The notes below the pieces were generated by a model. The model was not told where the DNA came from. It was given only the letters and a program-made list of their open reading frames with translations, and made no database searches. The position numbers and the translations under genes are program-made. Source: Thiohalospira sp051746205 (GTDB lineage: Bacteria; Pseudomonadota; Gammaproteobacteria; Thiohalospirales; Thiohalospiraceae). Taken from it: DNA of 64,000 nucleotides. This document shows, piece after piece, positions 7,635-17,222 of this stretch. The stretch covers positions 8,448-72,447 of the forward strand of contig JBNJEU010000005.1 of NCBI GenBank assembly GCA_051746205.1, in the 5' to 3' direction. How positions within the stretch are numbered: position 1 is the stretch's first letter; the number at the start of each line of letters is the position of its first letter.

Positions 7635-8920
7635 GCGACCAGGGTCGCCGTGCCCGCTGCCGGCTCGGCGTCCGCCACCGCGATCACCGGGATGCCGAGC
7701 ACGCGCTGCCGGATGGCCGTCCAGGCCGCGTTGCGCGCGCCGCCGCCCAGGGTAAGGACGCGTCGGGGCGTCGGTGCCCCCCGTTCTGCCAGCCGCTGGT
7801 ACCCCGCCGCCTCGATGGCCGCCACGCCCTCCAGCAGCCCCTGGAAGAATCGGCTGTCATCCGCCGGGCGCGGTTCCAGTCGCGGGGCGAGTCCGGGATC
7901 GCGGACCGGGAAGCGCTCGCCCGGCGCGGGCAGGGGGTAGTAGTCGAGACCGGTCGGGGTGGCCGGATCCAGCCGGGGTTCCAGTTCTGTCATGCGGGCG
8001 TCACTGAAGTGTTCGCGCAGCACCGCCCCGCCGCTGTTCGAGGCCCCGCCCATCAACCAGAAGTCGCCGAAGGGCTGGCTGTAGATCCCGGCATCGGCAT
8101 CGGCCACCGGCTGTTCGCCGACCACCTTCAGCACCAGGGTCGAGCCGAGGATGGTCACCGCGTCCCCCGGCTCGCGGGCACCGGCGGCCAGCACCGCGGC
8201 GGTGCTGTCGGTGGTCCCGGCGACCACCCTCACGCCCGCCGGCAGACCGAGGCGCTCGGCCACGTCGGCGGGAACCGTGCCCAGGGGCGTACCGGGGCTG
8301 TGGACCCGGGGCAGCCACGCGCTCGGCACCCCCTCGTGCTCGAGCAGCGCCCTCAGCCAGGCGGGCCAGTCGCCGGTGGCCGGGTCCCAGCCCAGTTTCA
8401 GGGCATTGTTGGCGTCGCTGTGGCCGAAGTTTCCGCACAGCCGTCCGGCCAGCCAGTCGGCCTGGTGCAGGGCGTGGGCTGTCGGCCGAGCGGCGCCGCC
8501 GTGGGTATGGAGCCAGAGCAGGCGGGCGAGGGCGGTGGCGGCGCCACGCACGGGGCTGGCAGCCGGGGCCACGGCATCGATGCGCGCCCCCTCGGCAGTG
8601 GCGCGGGCGTCGTTGTAGAGCAGTGCCGGGGTCAGCGGTTCGCCGTCGGCGTCGGTCAGCAGCAGCGTCCCCGAGGTGCCGTCGATGGCGATGCCGGCCA
8701 CCGGCGCGCCGTCGAGCTGCGCCATCAGCGCCGCGACCACCTCCTCCAGCGCTGTCCACCAGATCCCCGGCGCCTGTTCCACCGCCGCATCCCGGCGCTC
8801 CGGCTCCGGCATGGCCACGCGCGCCAGTGCGCGGACCGAACCGCTGTCATCCAGGGCGACTCCGCGACACCCGGAGGTCCCGAAATCGAGGCCGATGCGC
8901 ACCCCCGCCACACCGCTCAC
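7619..8920 (-). CDS. FGGY-family carbohydrate kinase (possible D-ribulokinase)
   Basis: A 433-residue kinase with the FGGY N-terminal nucleotide motif GLDFGTSGCRGVALDD, an internal IDGTSGTLLLTDADG, the substrate-region HSDANNALKLGWD, the motif GTTDSTAAVLAAG and a C-terminal glycine-rich TLGGGARNAAW. The compact size and these motifs look like the cyanobacterial/plant xylulose-kinase-like group proposed to act on D-ribulose; xylulose cannot be excluded. Start is uncertain: the GTG at 8920 overlaps the queF stop as GTGA, and a second GTG at 8902 begins nearer the conserved domain. Confidence 0.8.
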   Translation of the reverse strand: MSGVAGVRIGLDFGTSGCRGVALDDSGSVRALARVAMPEPERRDAAVEQAPGIWWTALEEVVAALMAQLDGAPVAGIAIDGTSGTLLLTDADGEPLTPALLYNDARATAEGARIDAVAPAASPVRGAATALARLLWLHTHGGAARPTAHALHQADWLAGRLCGNFGHSDANNALKLGWDPATGDWPAWLRALLEHEGVPSAWLPRVHSPGTPLGTVPADVAERLGLPAGVRVVAGTTDSTAAVLAAGAREPGDAVTILGSTLVLKVVGEQPVADADAGIYSQPFGDFWLMGGASNSGGAVLREHFSDARMTELEPRLDPATPTGLDYYPLPAPGERFPVRDPGLAPRLEPRPADDSRFFQGLLEGVAAIEAAGYQRLAERGAPTPRRVLTLGGGARNAAWTAIRQRVLGIPVIAVADAEPAAGTATLVAQSSR

Positions 8921-9315
8921 TCCCGGGGCGGCAGGTTCACCGGCGCGGCGGGCTCCCAGCCGTCGCGACGGTGTTCGCTGGTGACATCGGTGTAGATCCC
9001 GCCCCGGACGTTGAACCGTCCGGTCACCCGCAGGAAGCGTGGCGCGATGAGATCGACGATGTCGTCGGTGATGCGGTTGGTCACCGCTTCGTGGAAAGCC
9101 CCCTCGTCGCGGAATGACCACATGTACAGCTTCAGCGACTTCAGCTCCACGCAGGTCGCCTCCGGGATGTAGTCGATGAAGAAGGTAGCGAAGTCCGGCT
9201 GACCGGTCTTCGGACAGAGACAGGTGAACTCCGGGACGGTGAAACGGATGAGGTAATCCCGCTCCGGCGTGGGGTTGGGGAACGTTTCCAGTTCCCGGCT
9301 CGGCAGGGTGGCCAT
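8917..9315 (-). CDS. queF: NADPH-dependent 7-cyano-7-deazaguanine reductase QueF (short type)
   Basis: Reduces preQ0 to preQ1 in queuosine biosynthesis. At 132 residues it is the short, unimodular type. The catalytic Cys is in LCPKTGQPDFA, and the QueF motif is ELKSLKLYMWSFRDEGAFHE. It may be transcribed with the sugar kinase, which it overlaps by four bases. The 101-base gap to smc is too short and lacks the structure for an obvious preQ1 riboswitch. Confidence 0.95.
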   Translation of the reverse strand: MATLPSRELETFPNPTPERDYLIRFTVPEFTCLCPKTGQPDFATFFIDYIPEATCVELKSLKLYMWSFRDEGAFHEAVTNRITDDIVDLIAPRFLRVTGRFNVRGGIYTDVTSEHRRDGWEPAAPVNLPPRE

Positions 9316-9416
9316 CTTTCGCCCTCTCGCTGGCTTGGAAAGCCGATCATTTTAACGCAGAATCGGCGGCTCATGAGCAACGTCCCAGCCGCCGTTACCG
9401 GAAGCCGCCGAAGCCG

Positions 9417-12400
9417 ATGCGCCTGAGCACGATCAAACTGGCCGGATTCAAGTCCTTCGTGGATCCCACTTCCATCCCCATGCCCAGTCAACTGGTCGGG
9501 GTCGTGGGGCCCAACGGCTGCGGCAAGTCCAACGTCATCGACGCCGTGCGCTGGGTGATGGGGGAGTCGTCGGCGCGCCATCTGCGCGGCGAGGCCATGG
9601 CCGACGTCATCTTCAACGGCTCGTCGTCGCGCAAGCCGGTGGGCCAGGCCTCGGTGGAGCTGGTCTTCGACAACAGCGACGGCGGTGCCGGCGGCCAGTA
9701 CGCCCACTACAACGAGATCGCCGTGCGCCGTGTGGTGACCCGCGACGGGCAGTCCAACTACTACCTCAACGGCACCCGCTGCCGCCGCCGCGACATTACC
9801 GACATCTTCCTCGGCACCGGCCTCGGTCCGCGCTCCTACGCCATCATCCAGCAGAATACCGTCTCGCGCCTTATCGAGGCGCGTCCCGAGGAGATGCGGA
9901 CCTTCCTGGAGGAGGCCGCCGGCATCTCCAAGTACAAGGAGCGTCGCCGCGAGACCGAGAACCGCATCCGCCACACCCGCGAGAACATGGAGCGGCTGGA
10001 GGACCTGCGCGAGGAACTGGACCGCCAGCTTGCCCACCTCCAGCGCCAGGCCAAGACCGCCGAGCGCTACAAGGAACTCAAGGCGCGCGAGCGCGAGCTG
10101 CGCGGCCAGCTCCAGGTGATCCGCTGGCGGGTACTGGACGACGAGTGCGCCGAGCACGACCGCGCCGTGGGCGAGAAGGAGACGGAAATGGAGGCCGAGG
10201 TCGCGCGCCAGCGCCACCTGGAGGCGGAACTGGAGACGCGCCGCGGCGAGCAGGGCGAGGCAGCCGACGCCTTCTCCGAGATCCAGGGGCGCTACTACGC
10301 CGTGGGCTCCGACATCGCGCGGCTGGAGGAGGCCATCCAGCACGCCCGCGAGCGGCGCGAGCAGCAGGAGCGCGACCTGGCCCAGCTCGACACCGCCTGG
10401 GAGGAGGCCGAGGCCCATCTGGGCCAGGATCGCGAGCGTCTGGAGACCACCGACGCCGCCCTGGCCGAGGGCGAGCCCGAACTCGAACAGCTGGAGGCCG
10501 CCGAGGCCGAGGCCCGCGAGGCGGTCACCGAGGCCGAGGAGGCGTTGCAAACATGGCAGACGGAGTGGGAGGCGGTCACTGCCGATCTCGCCGAACCGAC
10601 CCGCACCGCCGACGTGGCGCGCAACACCCTGCACAATCTGGAACGCAACGCCGATGAGGGTCTGCGTCGGCAGGAGCGCCTGGAGGCAGAACAGCGGGAG
10701 CTGGACACCACCGCGCTCGACGAGGAATTGCATACCATCGCCACCGAACGGGCCGAGGCCGAGGCCGGTCTGACGGACCTGCAAAAGGCGCTGGAGACCG
10801 CTCAGGGAGAGCTGGAGAGCCAGCGCGAAGGCAATCGAGCGGCGGCCCGGGTGCTGGACGAACAGCGCCAGCAATTGCAGCAGTCCCGGGGCCGGCACGC
10901 CTCGCTGGAGGCGCTGCAGCAGGCCGCGCTGGGCAAGGACAATGGCGCCGTCTCCCAGTGGCTGGAACGTCAGGGCCTCGGCTCGGCCCGGCGCCTGGCC
11001 GAGGGGCTCGACGTGGAGGCCGGCTGGGGACCGGCGGTGGAGGCCGTGCTGGGAGACAGCCTGGAGGCGGTCTGTGTCGACGGTCTCGATCCCCTGGCCC
11101 GAGCGGTCACCGATCTGACCGAGGGCGGCGTGACCCTGCTGGACACGGGCGGCTCCGGTCGCGATGCGGGCCCCGACGGCGCGACCCTGGCCGGGAAGGT
11201 CCATGCCCCGTGGGACGTCGCCCCGCTGCTGGCGGGGGTGCGGGTGGCCGACGATCTGGCGGCGGCCCTGGCCCTGCGCGAGCAGCTCACCCCGGGCGAG
11301 AGCGTGGTCACCCGCGACGGTCTCTGGCTCGGTCCCAACTGGCTGCGAGTGCGCCGGGACCAGGATGAACGCGGCGGCGTCCTCGAGCGCGAGGAGGCCC
11401 TGCGCGAGGTGGCCGCGACGATGGAGCGGCTGGAAGAGCAGCTGGCCAGCGGCGACGAGGCGCTGGAGGCCGGCCGCCACCGCGAGAGCGAGCTGGAGCA
11501 GGAACGCGACCGTCTGCAGAGCGCGAGCAACGAACAGCACCGCCGGGTCAGCGAACTGCGCAGTCGCCAGCAGACCCGGCAGTCACGGCTGGAACAGCTG
11601 CGCAGCCGCGCTGAACAGATCGAGCAGGAGATCGGTGAACGGATTGCCGAACGCGAGGCCAACGCCGAGGAGCAGGAGGCGGTGCGCGAACAGCTCAACG
11701 AGGCGCTGGAGCGCAGCGAGGTGCTGGCTGCCCGTCGCGACGCTCTGGCCGAGCGGCGTGAACCGCTGCAGCGGGCGGTGGAAGAGGCGCGCCAGCGTCA
11801 TCGCGAGGCCGGCGAGGCGGTGAATCGGCAGCGACTCCACCTGCAGGGACTGCGCACCGAACGCGCCTCCATCCAGCAGGCCCTGGAGCGGCTGGAGGGT
11901 CAGCGGCAACAGTTTTCGGAGCGCCGCGATGAGCTCCAGCGGGCACTGGCCGAGGAGGACGACCCGGTGGAACATCGCCAGGCCGAACTGGACCGGCTAC
12001 TGACCCAGCGCCAGGAGGTCGAGGCGGCCATGGTCGCGGCTCGCGAACGCAGCGAGGCGGTGGACCAGGCCATCCGCGAACTCTCGCAACAGCGCACCGA
12101 GGCGGAGCAGAACGCCACGCGCCTGCGCGAGGAGGTGGAGCGCGCCCGCATGAGCGCCCAGGAGCTGCGGGTCCGCCGGGAATCCCTGCTCGAACAGATC
12201 CAGGAAGCCGGCCACGACCGCGATGCCCTGCTGGCGGATCTGCCGGAGGACGCCGACGAGGCCCGGTGGCAGCAGAGCCTCCAGGAGGTGGAAACGGCCA
12301 TCTCGCGGCTGGGATCCATCAACCTGGCCGCCATCGACGAATACGAGCAGCAGTCGGAGCGCAAGGTCTATCTGGATCAGCAGCGCGAGGATCTGGTGGG

Positions 12401-12926
12401 TGCCCTGGAGACCCTGGAAGACGCCATTCGGAAGATCGACCGCGAGACGCGCACCCGTTTCAAGGAGACCTACGATCGAGTCAACGATGGTCTCAAGGGC
12501 TATTTCCCGCGGCTGTTCAAGGGGGGGCACGCCTATCTGGAACTCACCGGCGACGATCTGCTCGATTCCGGTGTCACGGTGATGGCGCGCCCCCCGGGCA
12601 AACAGAACTCCTCCATCCACCAGCTGTCCGGGGGAGAGAAGGCCCTGACCGCCGTGGCGCTGGTCTTCTCCTTCTTCCAGCTCAACCCGTCGCCGTTCTG
12701 CATGCTTGACGAGGTGGACGCACCCTTGGACGATGCCAATGTGGGACGTTTTTGTGAACTGGTTCGCGAAATGTCCGAACGGACCCAGTTCATTCTGATT
12801 ACGCATAACAAGGTGACCATGGAGATGGCGGAACAACTCAACGGCATTACCATGAACGAACCGGGGGTTTCCCGGCTCGTCAGTGTGGATGTCGACGAGG
12901 CCGCTTCCATGGCGAAGTCCGCCTGA
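9417..12926 (+). CDS. smc: Chromosome segregation ATPase SMC
   Basis: Full-length SMC of 1169 residues. The N-terminal head carries Walker A GPNGCGKS (residues 31-38); two long Glu/Arg/Gln-rich coiled-coil arms (about 170-490 and 650-1000) flank a hinge domain (about 500-640). The C-terminal head carries the signature LSGGEKALTAVAL and Walker B CMLDEVDAPLDD. It organises and condenses DNA, usually with ScpAB, which are not in the window. It is followed by zipA after 19 bases. Confidence 0.97.
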   Translation: MRLSTIKLAGFKSFVDPTSIPMPSQLVGVVGPNGCGKSNVIDAVRWVMGESSARHLRGEAMADVIFNGSSSRKPVGQASVELVFDNSDGGAGGQYAHYNEIAVRRVVTRDGQSNYYLNGTRCRRRDITDIFLGTGLGPRSYAIIQQNTVSRLIEARPEEMRTFLEEAAGISKYKERRRETENRIRHTRENMERLEDLREELDRQLAHLQRQAKTAERYKELKARERELRGQLQVIRWRVLDDECAEHDRAVGEKETEMEAEVARQRHLEAELETRRGEQGEAADAFSEIQGRYYAVGSDIARLEEAIQHARERREQQERDLAQLDTAWEEAEAHLGQDRERLETTDAALAEGEPELEQLEAAEAEAREAVTEAEEALQTWQTEWEAVTADLAEPTRTADVARNTLHNLERNADEGLRRQERLEAEQRELDTTALDEELHTIATERAEAEAGLTDLQKALETAQGELESQREGNRAAARVLDEQRQQLQQSRGRHASLEALQQAALGKDNGAVSQWLERQGLGSARRLAEGLDVEAGWGPAVEAVLGDSLEAVCVDGLDPLARAVTDLTEGGVTLLDTGGSGRDAGPDGATLAGKVHAPWDVAPLLAGVRVADDLAAALALREQLTPGESVVTRDGLWLGPNWLRVRRDQDERGGVLEREEALREVAATMERLEEQLASGDEALEAGRHRESELEQERDRLQSASNEQHRRVSELRSRQQTRQSRLEQLRSRAEQIEQEIGERIAEREANAEEQEAVREQLNEALERSEVLAARRDALAERREPLQRAVEEARQRHREAGEAVNRQRLHLQGLRTERASIQQALERLEGQRQQFSERRDELQRALAEEDDPVEHRQAELDRLLTQRQEVEAAMVAARERSEAVDQAIRELSQQRTEAEQNATRLREEVERARMSAQELRVRRESLLEQIQEAGHDRDALLADLPEDADEARWQQSLQEVETAISRLGSINLAAIDEYEQQSERKVYLDQQREDLVGALETLEDAIRKIDRETRTRFKETYDRVNDGLKGYFPRLFKGGHAYLELTGDDLLDSGVTVMARPPGKQNSSIHQLSGGEKALTAVALVFSFFQLNPSPFCMLDEVDAPLDDANVGRFCELVREMSERTQFILITHNKVTMEMAEQLNGITMNEPGVSRLVSVDVDEAASMAKSA

Positions 12927-12945
12927 CCGAAGGCCGCGAATTCCG

Positions 12946-13992
12946 ATGGATACACTGCGCTGGACACTGTTGCTGCTGGGAGTGCTGGTGCTCGGGGGCA
13001 TCTGGCTCTGGGGCCGCTGGCGTCGTCGTCACGGCGACGACCTGGACGATCTCCTCGACGATACCGACTGGATGGAGCAGGTCGCCCGACGCACCCGCAA
13101 GCAGCGCGGCGATCCGGAGCCCGACACGGAAGAGCTCCAGGACGCCTTCGAAGCGGCCCTGCATCGTGACGCGCCGCAGGAGCCCGGCCGCGGTCGCCGG
13201 CAATCGGGGGAAACCGACGACGCCGCCGTCGCCCGGGAGTCGGATGCGGAGCCGGAGGAGGAACCGGCCACCGACATCCCCGACCCGGCGCGGATCCGGA
13301 CCGAGCCGCCCGCTTCACGGGACGTGGTCGCGGAACGGCAGGGCGCGGAGGATGCGTTCGCCCACCGTCCCGGGGCCTCCGGGGACGCTCCCGGGGAAGA
13401 CGCGGTAGCGGGGCATGCGGAGGCCGATCGGGAGCCGGCCGGGTTCGAGGTCCCCCGAACGACCCACCCCCCCGGAACCGAGGCCGAGGCCGCACCCGAA
13501 GAACCAGCCTCTCGCCGGCCGGAGAAGGCCGAGGGCGTTGTCCGTCCACCGGGGGAGGAAGATCTCATCCTGGCTCTGTTCGTGATGGCGCCGGAGGGGT
13601 CGGTCTTCCCAGGGGACGCCCTCGGTGAACTGCTGCGCGATGCCGGTCTCCAGTTCGGCGACATGGACATCTACCACTGGTTCCAGCAAATGGAGGCGGG
13701 GCCGCCGGAGGCGGTCTTCAGCGTCGCCAGCATGGTGGAGCCGGGGACCCTGGAGCGCACTGGCGATCCCGACTTCCACACCCCCGGCCTCGCGCTCTTC
13801 CTGCGTCTGCCCGGGCCGGCCCCCGGCGGCGAGGCCTTCGAGGCGATGCTGGCCACCGGTCGCCGCCTGGCCGACGGCCTCGGCGGAGAACTCAAGGACG
13901 AGCGCCGCTCGACCCTGACGCAGCAGACCATCGGTCACATCCGCGATCGGGTGCGCGAGCACGCGCTGCGCCAGCACACCGGCCGCGGCTGA
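12946..13992 (+). CDS. zipA: Cell division protein ZipA
   Basis: Inner-membrane anchor for FtsZ, 348 residues. A single N-terminal transmembrane segment (about residues 5-22, TLLLLGVLVLGGIWLW) is followed by a basic patch, then a long acidic, Pro-rich linker (about 30-205), and a C-terminal FtsZ-binding domain (about 205-335, starting EEDLILALFVMAPEG). The ATG at 12946 is chosen because it places the membrane anchor at the start. The smc-zipA-ligA order is common in gammaproteobacteria. Confidence 0.93.
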   Translation: MDTLRWTLLLLGVLVLGGIWLWGRWRRRHGDDLDDLLDDTDWMEQVARRTRKQRGDPEPDTEELQDAFEAALHRDAPQEPGRGRRQSGETDDAAVARESDAEPEEEPATDIPDPARIRTEPPASRDVVAERQGAEDAFAHRPGASGDAPGEDAVAGHAEADREPAGFEVPRTTHPPGTEAEAAPEEPASRRPEKAEGVVRPPGEEDLILALFVMAPEGSVFPGDALGELLRDAGLQFGDMDIYHWFQQMEAGPPEAVFSVASMVEPGTLERTGDPDFHTPGLALFLRLPGPAPGGEAFEAMLATGRRLADGLGGELKDERRSTLTQQTIGHIRDRVREHALRQHTGRG

Positions 13993-14007
13993 TCCGGAGG
14001 CGGTACA

Positions 14008-16056
14008 GTGACGGAATCCAGCCAGGGCGACACCGGGGAGCCGCGCCAGCGAATCGAGGCGCTGCGCGACACGATCCGACGCCACAACCACGCCTACTAC
14101 GTCCTGGACGCCCCGCTCGTTCCCGATGCCGAGTATGATCGCCTGATGCGCGAACTGGAAGCGCTGGAGGCCGAACACCCGGACCTGGTGACCTCCGACT
14201 CACCCACGCGGCGGGTGGGTGCGGAGCCGGTGAGCGCCTTCGGCGAGGTCGCCCACGAGCTGCCGATGCTCTCCCTGGCCAACGCCTTCGATGACGACGA
14301 GTTGCGCGCCTTCGACCAGCGAGTGCGCAAGGGGCTGGGGCTGGAGTCGGAAGAGGTGGCCTACAGCGCCGAGCCGAAGCTCGACGGCCTGGCCGTGAGC
14401 CTGCTCTACGAAGAGGGCCGGCTGGTGCGCGGTGCCACCCGAGGGGACGGGACCACCGGTGAGGACGTGACCCACAACGTGCGCACCATCGACTGCATCC
14501 CGTTGCGGCTGCTGGGCGACGACTGGCCGCGTCGGCTGGAGGTACGCGGCGAGGTCTACATGGACCACGCCGGCTTCCGGCGGCTCAACGAACAGCGGCG
14601 CACCGACGGCGAGGAGCCGTTCGTGAACCCCCGCAACGCCGCTGCCGGCAGCCTCCGCCAGCTGGATCCCCGGATTACTGCCCGCCGTCCCCTGAGACTC
14701 TTTGCCTACGGCGTCGGCCTGTTCGAGGGCGGTGAACTGCCACCGCGCCATGACGCCGTGCTGGCCCGGCTGCGCGACTGGGGGCTGCCGGTCTCGCCGG
14801 AGGTGGCAGTGGTCGAGGGCTTCGATGGCTGCCGACGCTATTTCCACGACATGGGTGGCCGGCGGAGCGAGCTGGCCTACGACGTCGACGGTGTGGTCTT
14901 CAAGGTCAACGACCTGGCGCGGCGCGAGGCGCTCGGTGCCGTCGCCCGCTCGCCGCGCTGGGCCATTGCCTGCAAGTTTCCGCCGGAAGAGGAACTGACC
15001 CGCCTCCACGCGGTGGAGTGGCAGGTGGGTCGCACCGGCGCGCTGACCCCGGTGGCGCGGCTGGAGCCGGTCTTCGTCGGTGGTGCCACGGTGACCAACG
15101 CCACCCTGCACAACGAGGACGAGATGCGGCGCAAGGACGTCCACATCGGCGACACCGTCATCGTCCGCCGCGCCGGCGACGTCATCCCCGAGGTGGTGGG
15201 GGTGGTGGCCGAGCGACGCCCGCCGGACGCCGAGGCGCCGGCACGCCCCGACCACTGCCCCGAATGCGGCTCCCAGGTGGTGCGGCTGGAGGACGAGGCG
15301 GTGGCGCGCTGCACCGGCGGCCTCTACTGCCCGGCCCAGCGGCGCGAGGCGCTGAAGCACTTCGCCTCGCGCCGCGCCATGGACATCGACGGTCTCGGCG
15401 ACAAGCTGGTGGAGCAGCTGGTGGCCACCGATCGCGTCCACACCCCGGCCGATCTCTACCACCTGAGCCGCGAACAGCTCATCGAACTCGACCGCATGGC
15501 GGAGAAGTCCGCGGACAACCTGGTGGCGGCCCTGGAGCGCTCGAAGGCGACGACCCTGGCCCGCTTCCTGTTCGCCCTGGGGATCCGTCAGGTGGGCGAG
15601 ACCACCGCGGCGACCCTGGCGCGCCACTTCGGCTCGCTGGAGCGGCTGATGGCCGCCGACGAGGCGGAGCTGGAGGCGGTGCCCGACATCGGGCCGGTGG
15701 TGGCCGAGAGCATCGCCACCTTCTTCCGCCAGCCGCACAACCGCGAGGTCATCGACGAACTGCGTGCCGCCGGGGTCCACTGGGCCGAGCACGAACCGGT
15801 CGCGGCGGCGAGCGAGGGGCCGCTGGCCGGCGTGACCCTGGTGCTCACCGGCACCCTGGACGGCTTTAACCGGGACGCCGCGCGGGCCGAGCTGGAGGCG
15901 CTGGGGGCGAAGGTGACCGGTTCGGTCTCGAAGAAGACCGATTACGTGGTGGCTGGCACCAGCCCGGGATCGAAGCTGGACAAGGCCGAGGCCCTGGGGG
16001 TGCCGGTTCTTGACGAGAGCGGTCTCGCGCGCCTTCTGGAAGGGGAGCGGCCGTGA
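14008..16056 (+). CDS. ligA: NAD+-dependent DNA ligase LigA
   Basis: A 682-residue ligase sealing nicks in replication and repair. The adenylated lysine is K124 in EPKLDGLAVS. The OB fold, a four-Cys zinc finger (CPECG ... C ... YCPAQ), helix-hairpin-helix repeats (about residues 430-580) and a C-terminal BRCT domain (about 600-680) follow in the usual order. Start is a GTG at 14008, fifteen bases after zipA. Confidence 0.97.
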   Translation: MTESSQGDTGEPRQRIEALRDTIRRHNHAYYVLDAPLVPDAEYDRLMRELEALEAEHPDLVTSDSPTRRVGAEPVSAFGEVAHELPMLSLANAFDDDELRAFDQRVRKGLGLESEEVAYSAEPKLDGLAVSLLYEEGRLVRGATRGDGTTGEDVTHNVRTIDCIPLRLLGDDWPRRLEVRGEVYMDHAGFRRLNEQRRTDGEEPFVNPRNAAAGSLRQLDPRITARRPLRLFAYGVGLFEGGELPPRHDAVLARLRDWGLPVSPEVAVVEGFDGCRRYFHDMGGRRSELAYDVDGVVFKVNDLARREALGAVARSPRWAIACKFPPEEELTRLHAVEWQVGRTGALTPVARLEPVFVGGATVTNATLHNEDEMRRKDVHIGDTVIVRRAGDVIPEVVGVVAERRPPDAEAPARPDHCPECGSQVVRLEDEAVARCTGGLYCPAQRREALKHFASRRAMDIDGLGDKLVEQLVATDRVHTPADLYHLSREQLIELDRMAEKSADNLVAALERSKATTLARFLFALGIRQVGETTAATLARHFGSLERLMAADEAELEAVPDIGPVVAESIATFFRQPHNREVIDELRAAGVHWAEHEPVAAASEGPLAGVTLVLTGTLDGFNRDAARAELEALGAKVTGSVSKKTDYVVAGTSPGSKLDKAEALGVPVLDESGLARLLEGERP

Positions 16057-16604
16057 TGTCGGGGCAGCCGGAACAGGGCCTCGAACGCCCGCCAGACGGT
16101 GGCTGGCACGCCATCGGGGCCGCCTTCGCCCTGTATTTCGGGATCTGGCTCGTGCTCACCAGCGCGGCGAAGGAGGGCCTCGTGTTCGGGGTGGCCGGAG
16201 CCTTGTTCGCGGCGCTGGTGACGCGCCATTTCATCAGTGAATTCGGCGTACGAGGGTGGCCGCTCCATCCGGTGGGCTGGGTACGCTTCGCGCCGTGGTT
16301 TCTGCGTCGCTCGTTGGTGGGCAGCTGGGACGTGATGCGACGGGCGATGCTGCCCGGTCTGCCGTTGCAACCCGATTGGGTGATCCACTCGCTGCGCCTG
16401 CGCGATCCGGCCGCGCGCCATTTCATGGCCGCCACGGTGGGTTTGCTCCCCGGGACACTGGTGGCGGCCATCGAGGGTGATGAACTGCGGGTCCACGCCC
16501 TGGATACGTGCCTGGATGTGGCCGCGGATCTGCGGGAACTGGAGGTGCGGGTCGGTGCCCTGTTCGGCGAGACGGGAGTGGAGAGCGGGGAGGCCGGTTC
16601 ATGA
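16056..16604 (+). CDS. mrpE: Mrp-type cation/proton antiporter subunit E
   Basis: Membrane subunit of 182 residues (MnhE/MbhA family): two N-terminal membrane segments followed by a cytoplasmic domain containing SVVTL-like and LDTCLDVAADLRELE stretches typical of MrpE. The ATG at 16056 shares a base with the ligA stop (TGATG); a GTG at 16053 is an alternative. It opens an eight-gene operon in which successive genes overlap. Confidence 0.85.
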   Translation: MSGQPEQGLERPPDGGWHAIGAAFALYFGIWLVLTSAAKEGLVFGVAGALFAALVTRHFISEFGVRGWPLHPVGWVRFAPWFLRRSLVGSWDVMRRAMLPGLPLQPDWVIHSLRLRDPAARHFMAATVGLLPGTLVAAIEGDELRVHALDTCLDVAADLRELEVRVGALFGETGVESGEAGS

Positions 16605-16888
16605 GTTGGCCGTCGGCCGTACTGGCCGGTCTGGCTCTGATGCTGGTTCTGGGCTCGGTACTGCTGGGGTTGATTCCGGTGGTGCGGGGCAGCGAACCGG
16701 CCCAGCGGATGCTGGCCGCACAGTTGCTGGGCACTGGCGGCGTCGGAGTGCTGATTGCCCTGGCGGTGCTGATGAATGCCCCGGGACTTGTGGACGTGGC
16801 ACTGGTCTTTGCCGGACTGGCGGCGGTGGCTGTGGTCGCCTTCGTCCAGCGGATCTGGCAGGGACAGCGGGGACAGACCGATGACTGA
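16601..16888 (+). CDS. mrpF: Mrp-type antiporter subunit F
   Basis: A 95-residue protein with three predicted transmembrane helices, matching MrpF/MbhB in size and layout. It starts with ATGA overlapping the mrpE stop and runs eight bases into mrpG. MrpF is a small integral subunit of the antiporter membrane arm. Confidence 0.85.
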   Translation: MSWPSAVLAGLALMLVLGSVLLGLIPVVRGSEPAQRMLAAQLLGTGGVGVLIALAVLMNAPGLVDVALVFAGLAAVAVVAFVQRIWQGQRGQTDD

Positions 16889-17222
16889 GGGACTGCCCGA
16901 GGCCATGCTCGGCCTCGGGCCGGTGGAGTGGCGCGAGATGCTGGCTGGATTGTTGATGGTTGCCGGCGGTGTCTTTTTCGTCGGTGGTACCCTTGGATTG
17001 CTGCGTTTCCCCGATATCTACTGCCGCCTCCATGCCCTGACCAAGGCGGACAATACGGGGCTCGGACTGCTTGCCCTGGGCGTGGCCCTCTACTTTGCCG
17101 ATCCCTGGCTGGCCATGCGGCTGGTGCTGGTCTGGTTGCTGGTGATGGTGGCCGGGTCGGTAGCCTGCCACCTGCTGGCGCGGGAGGCATGGCGTGAGGG
17201 GCGCGAGCCGTGGCGGCGCTGA
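16881..17222 (+). CDS. mrpG: Mrp-type antiporter subunit G
   Basis: A 113-residue, three-helix protein. The conserved GTLGLLRFPDIYCRLHALTKADN stretch (given here only as its start, GTLGLLRFPDIYCRLHA) is the MrpG/MbhC signature. The ATG at 16881 lies inside the end of mrpF. Confidence 0.92.
   Translation: MTEGLPEAMLGLGPVEWREMLAGLLMVAGGVFFVGGTLGLLRFPDIYCRLHALTKADNTGLGLLALGVALYFADPWLAMRLVLVWLLVMVAGSVACHLLAREAWREGREPWRR

Noticed and set aside
9316..9416. preQ1 riboswitch upstream of queF
   Set aside because: The divergent gap is only 101 bases, and no preQ1-type hairpin with an A-rich tail is visible before queF.
9141..11540. 799-codon minus-strand open frame opposite smc
   Set aside because: Leu/Gln/Gly-rich mirror of the GC-rich smc coding sequence with no family motifs; smc on the other strand is certain.
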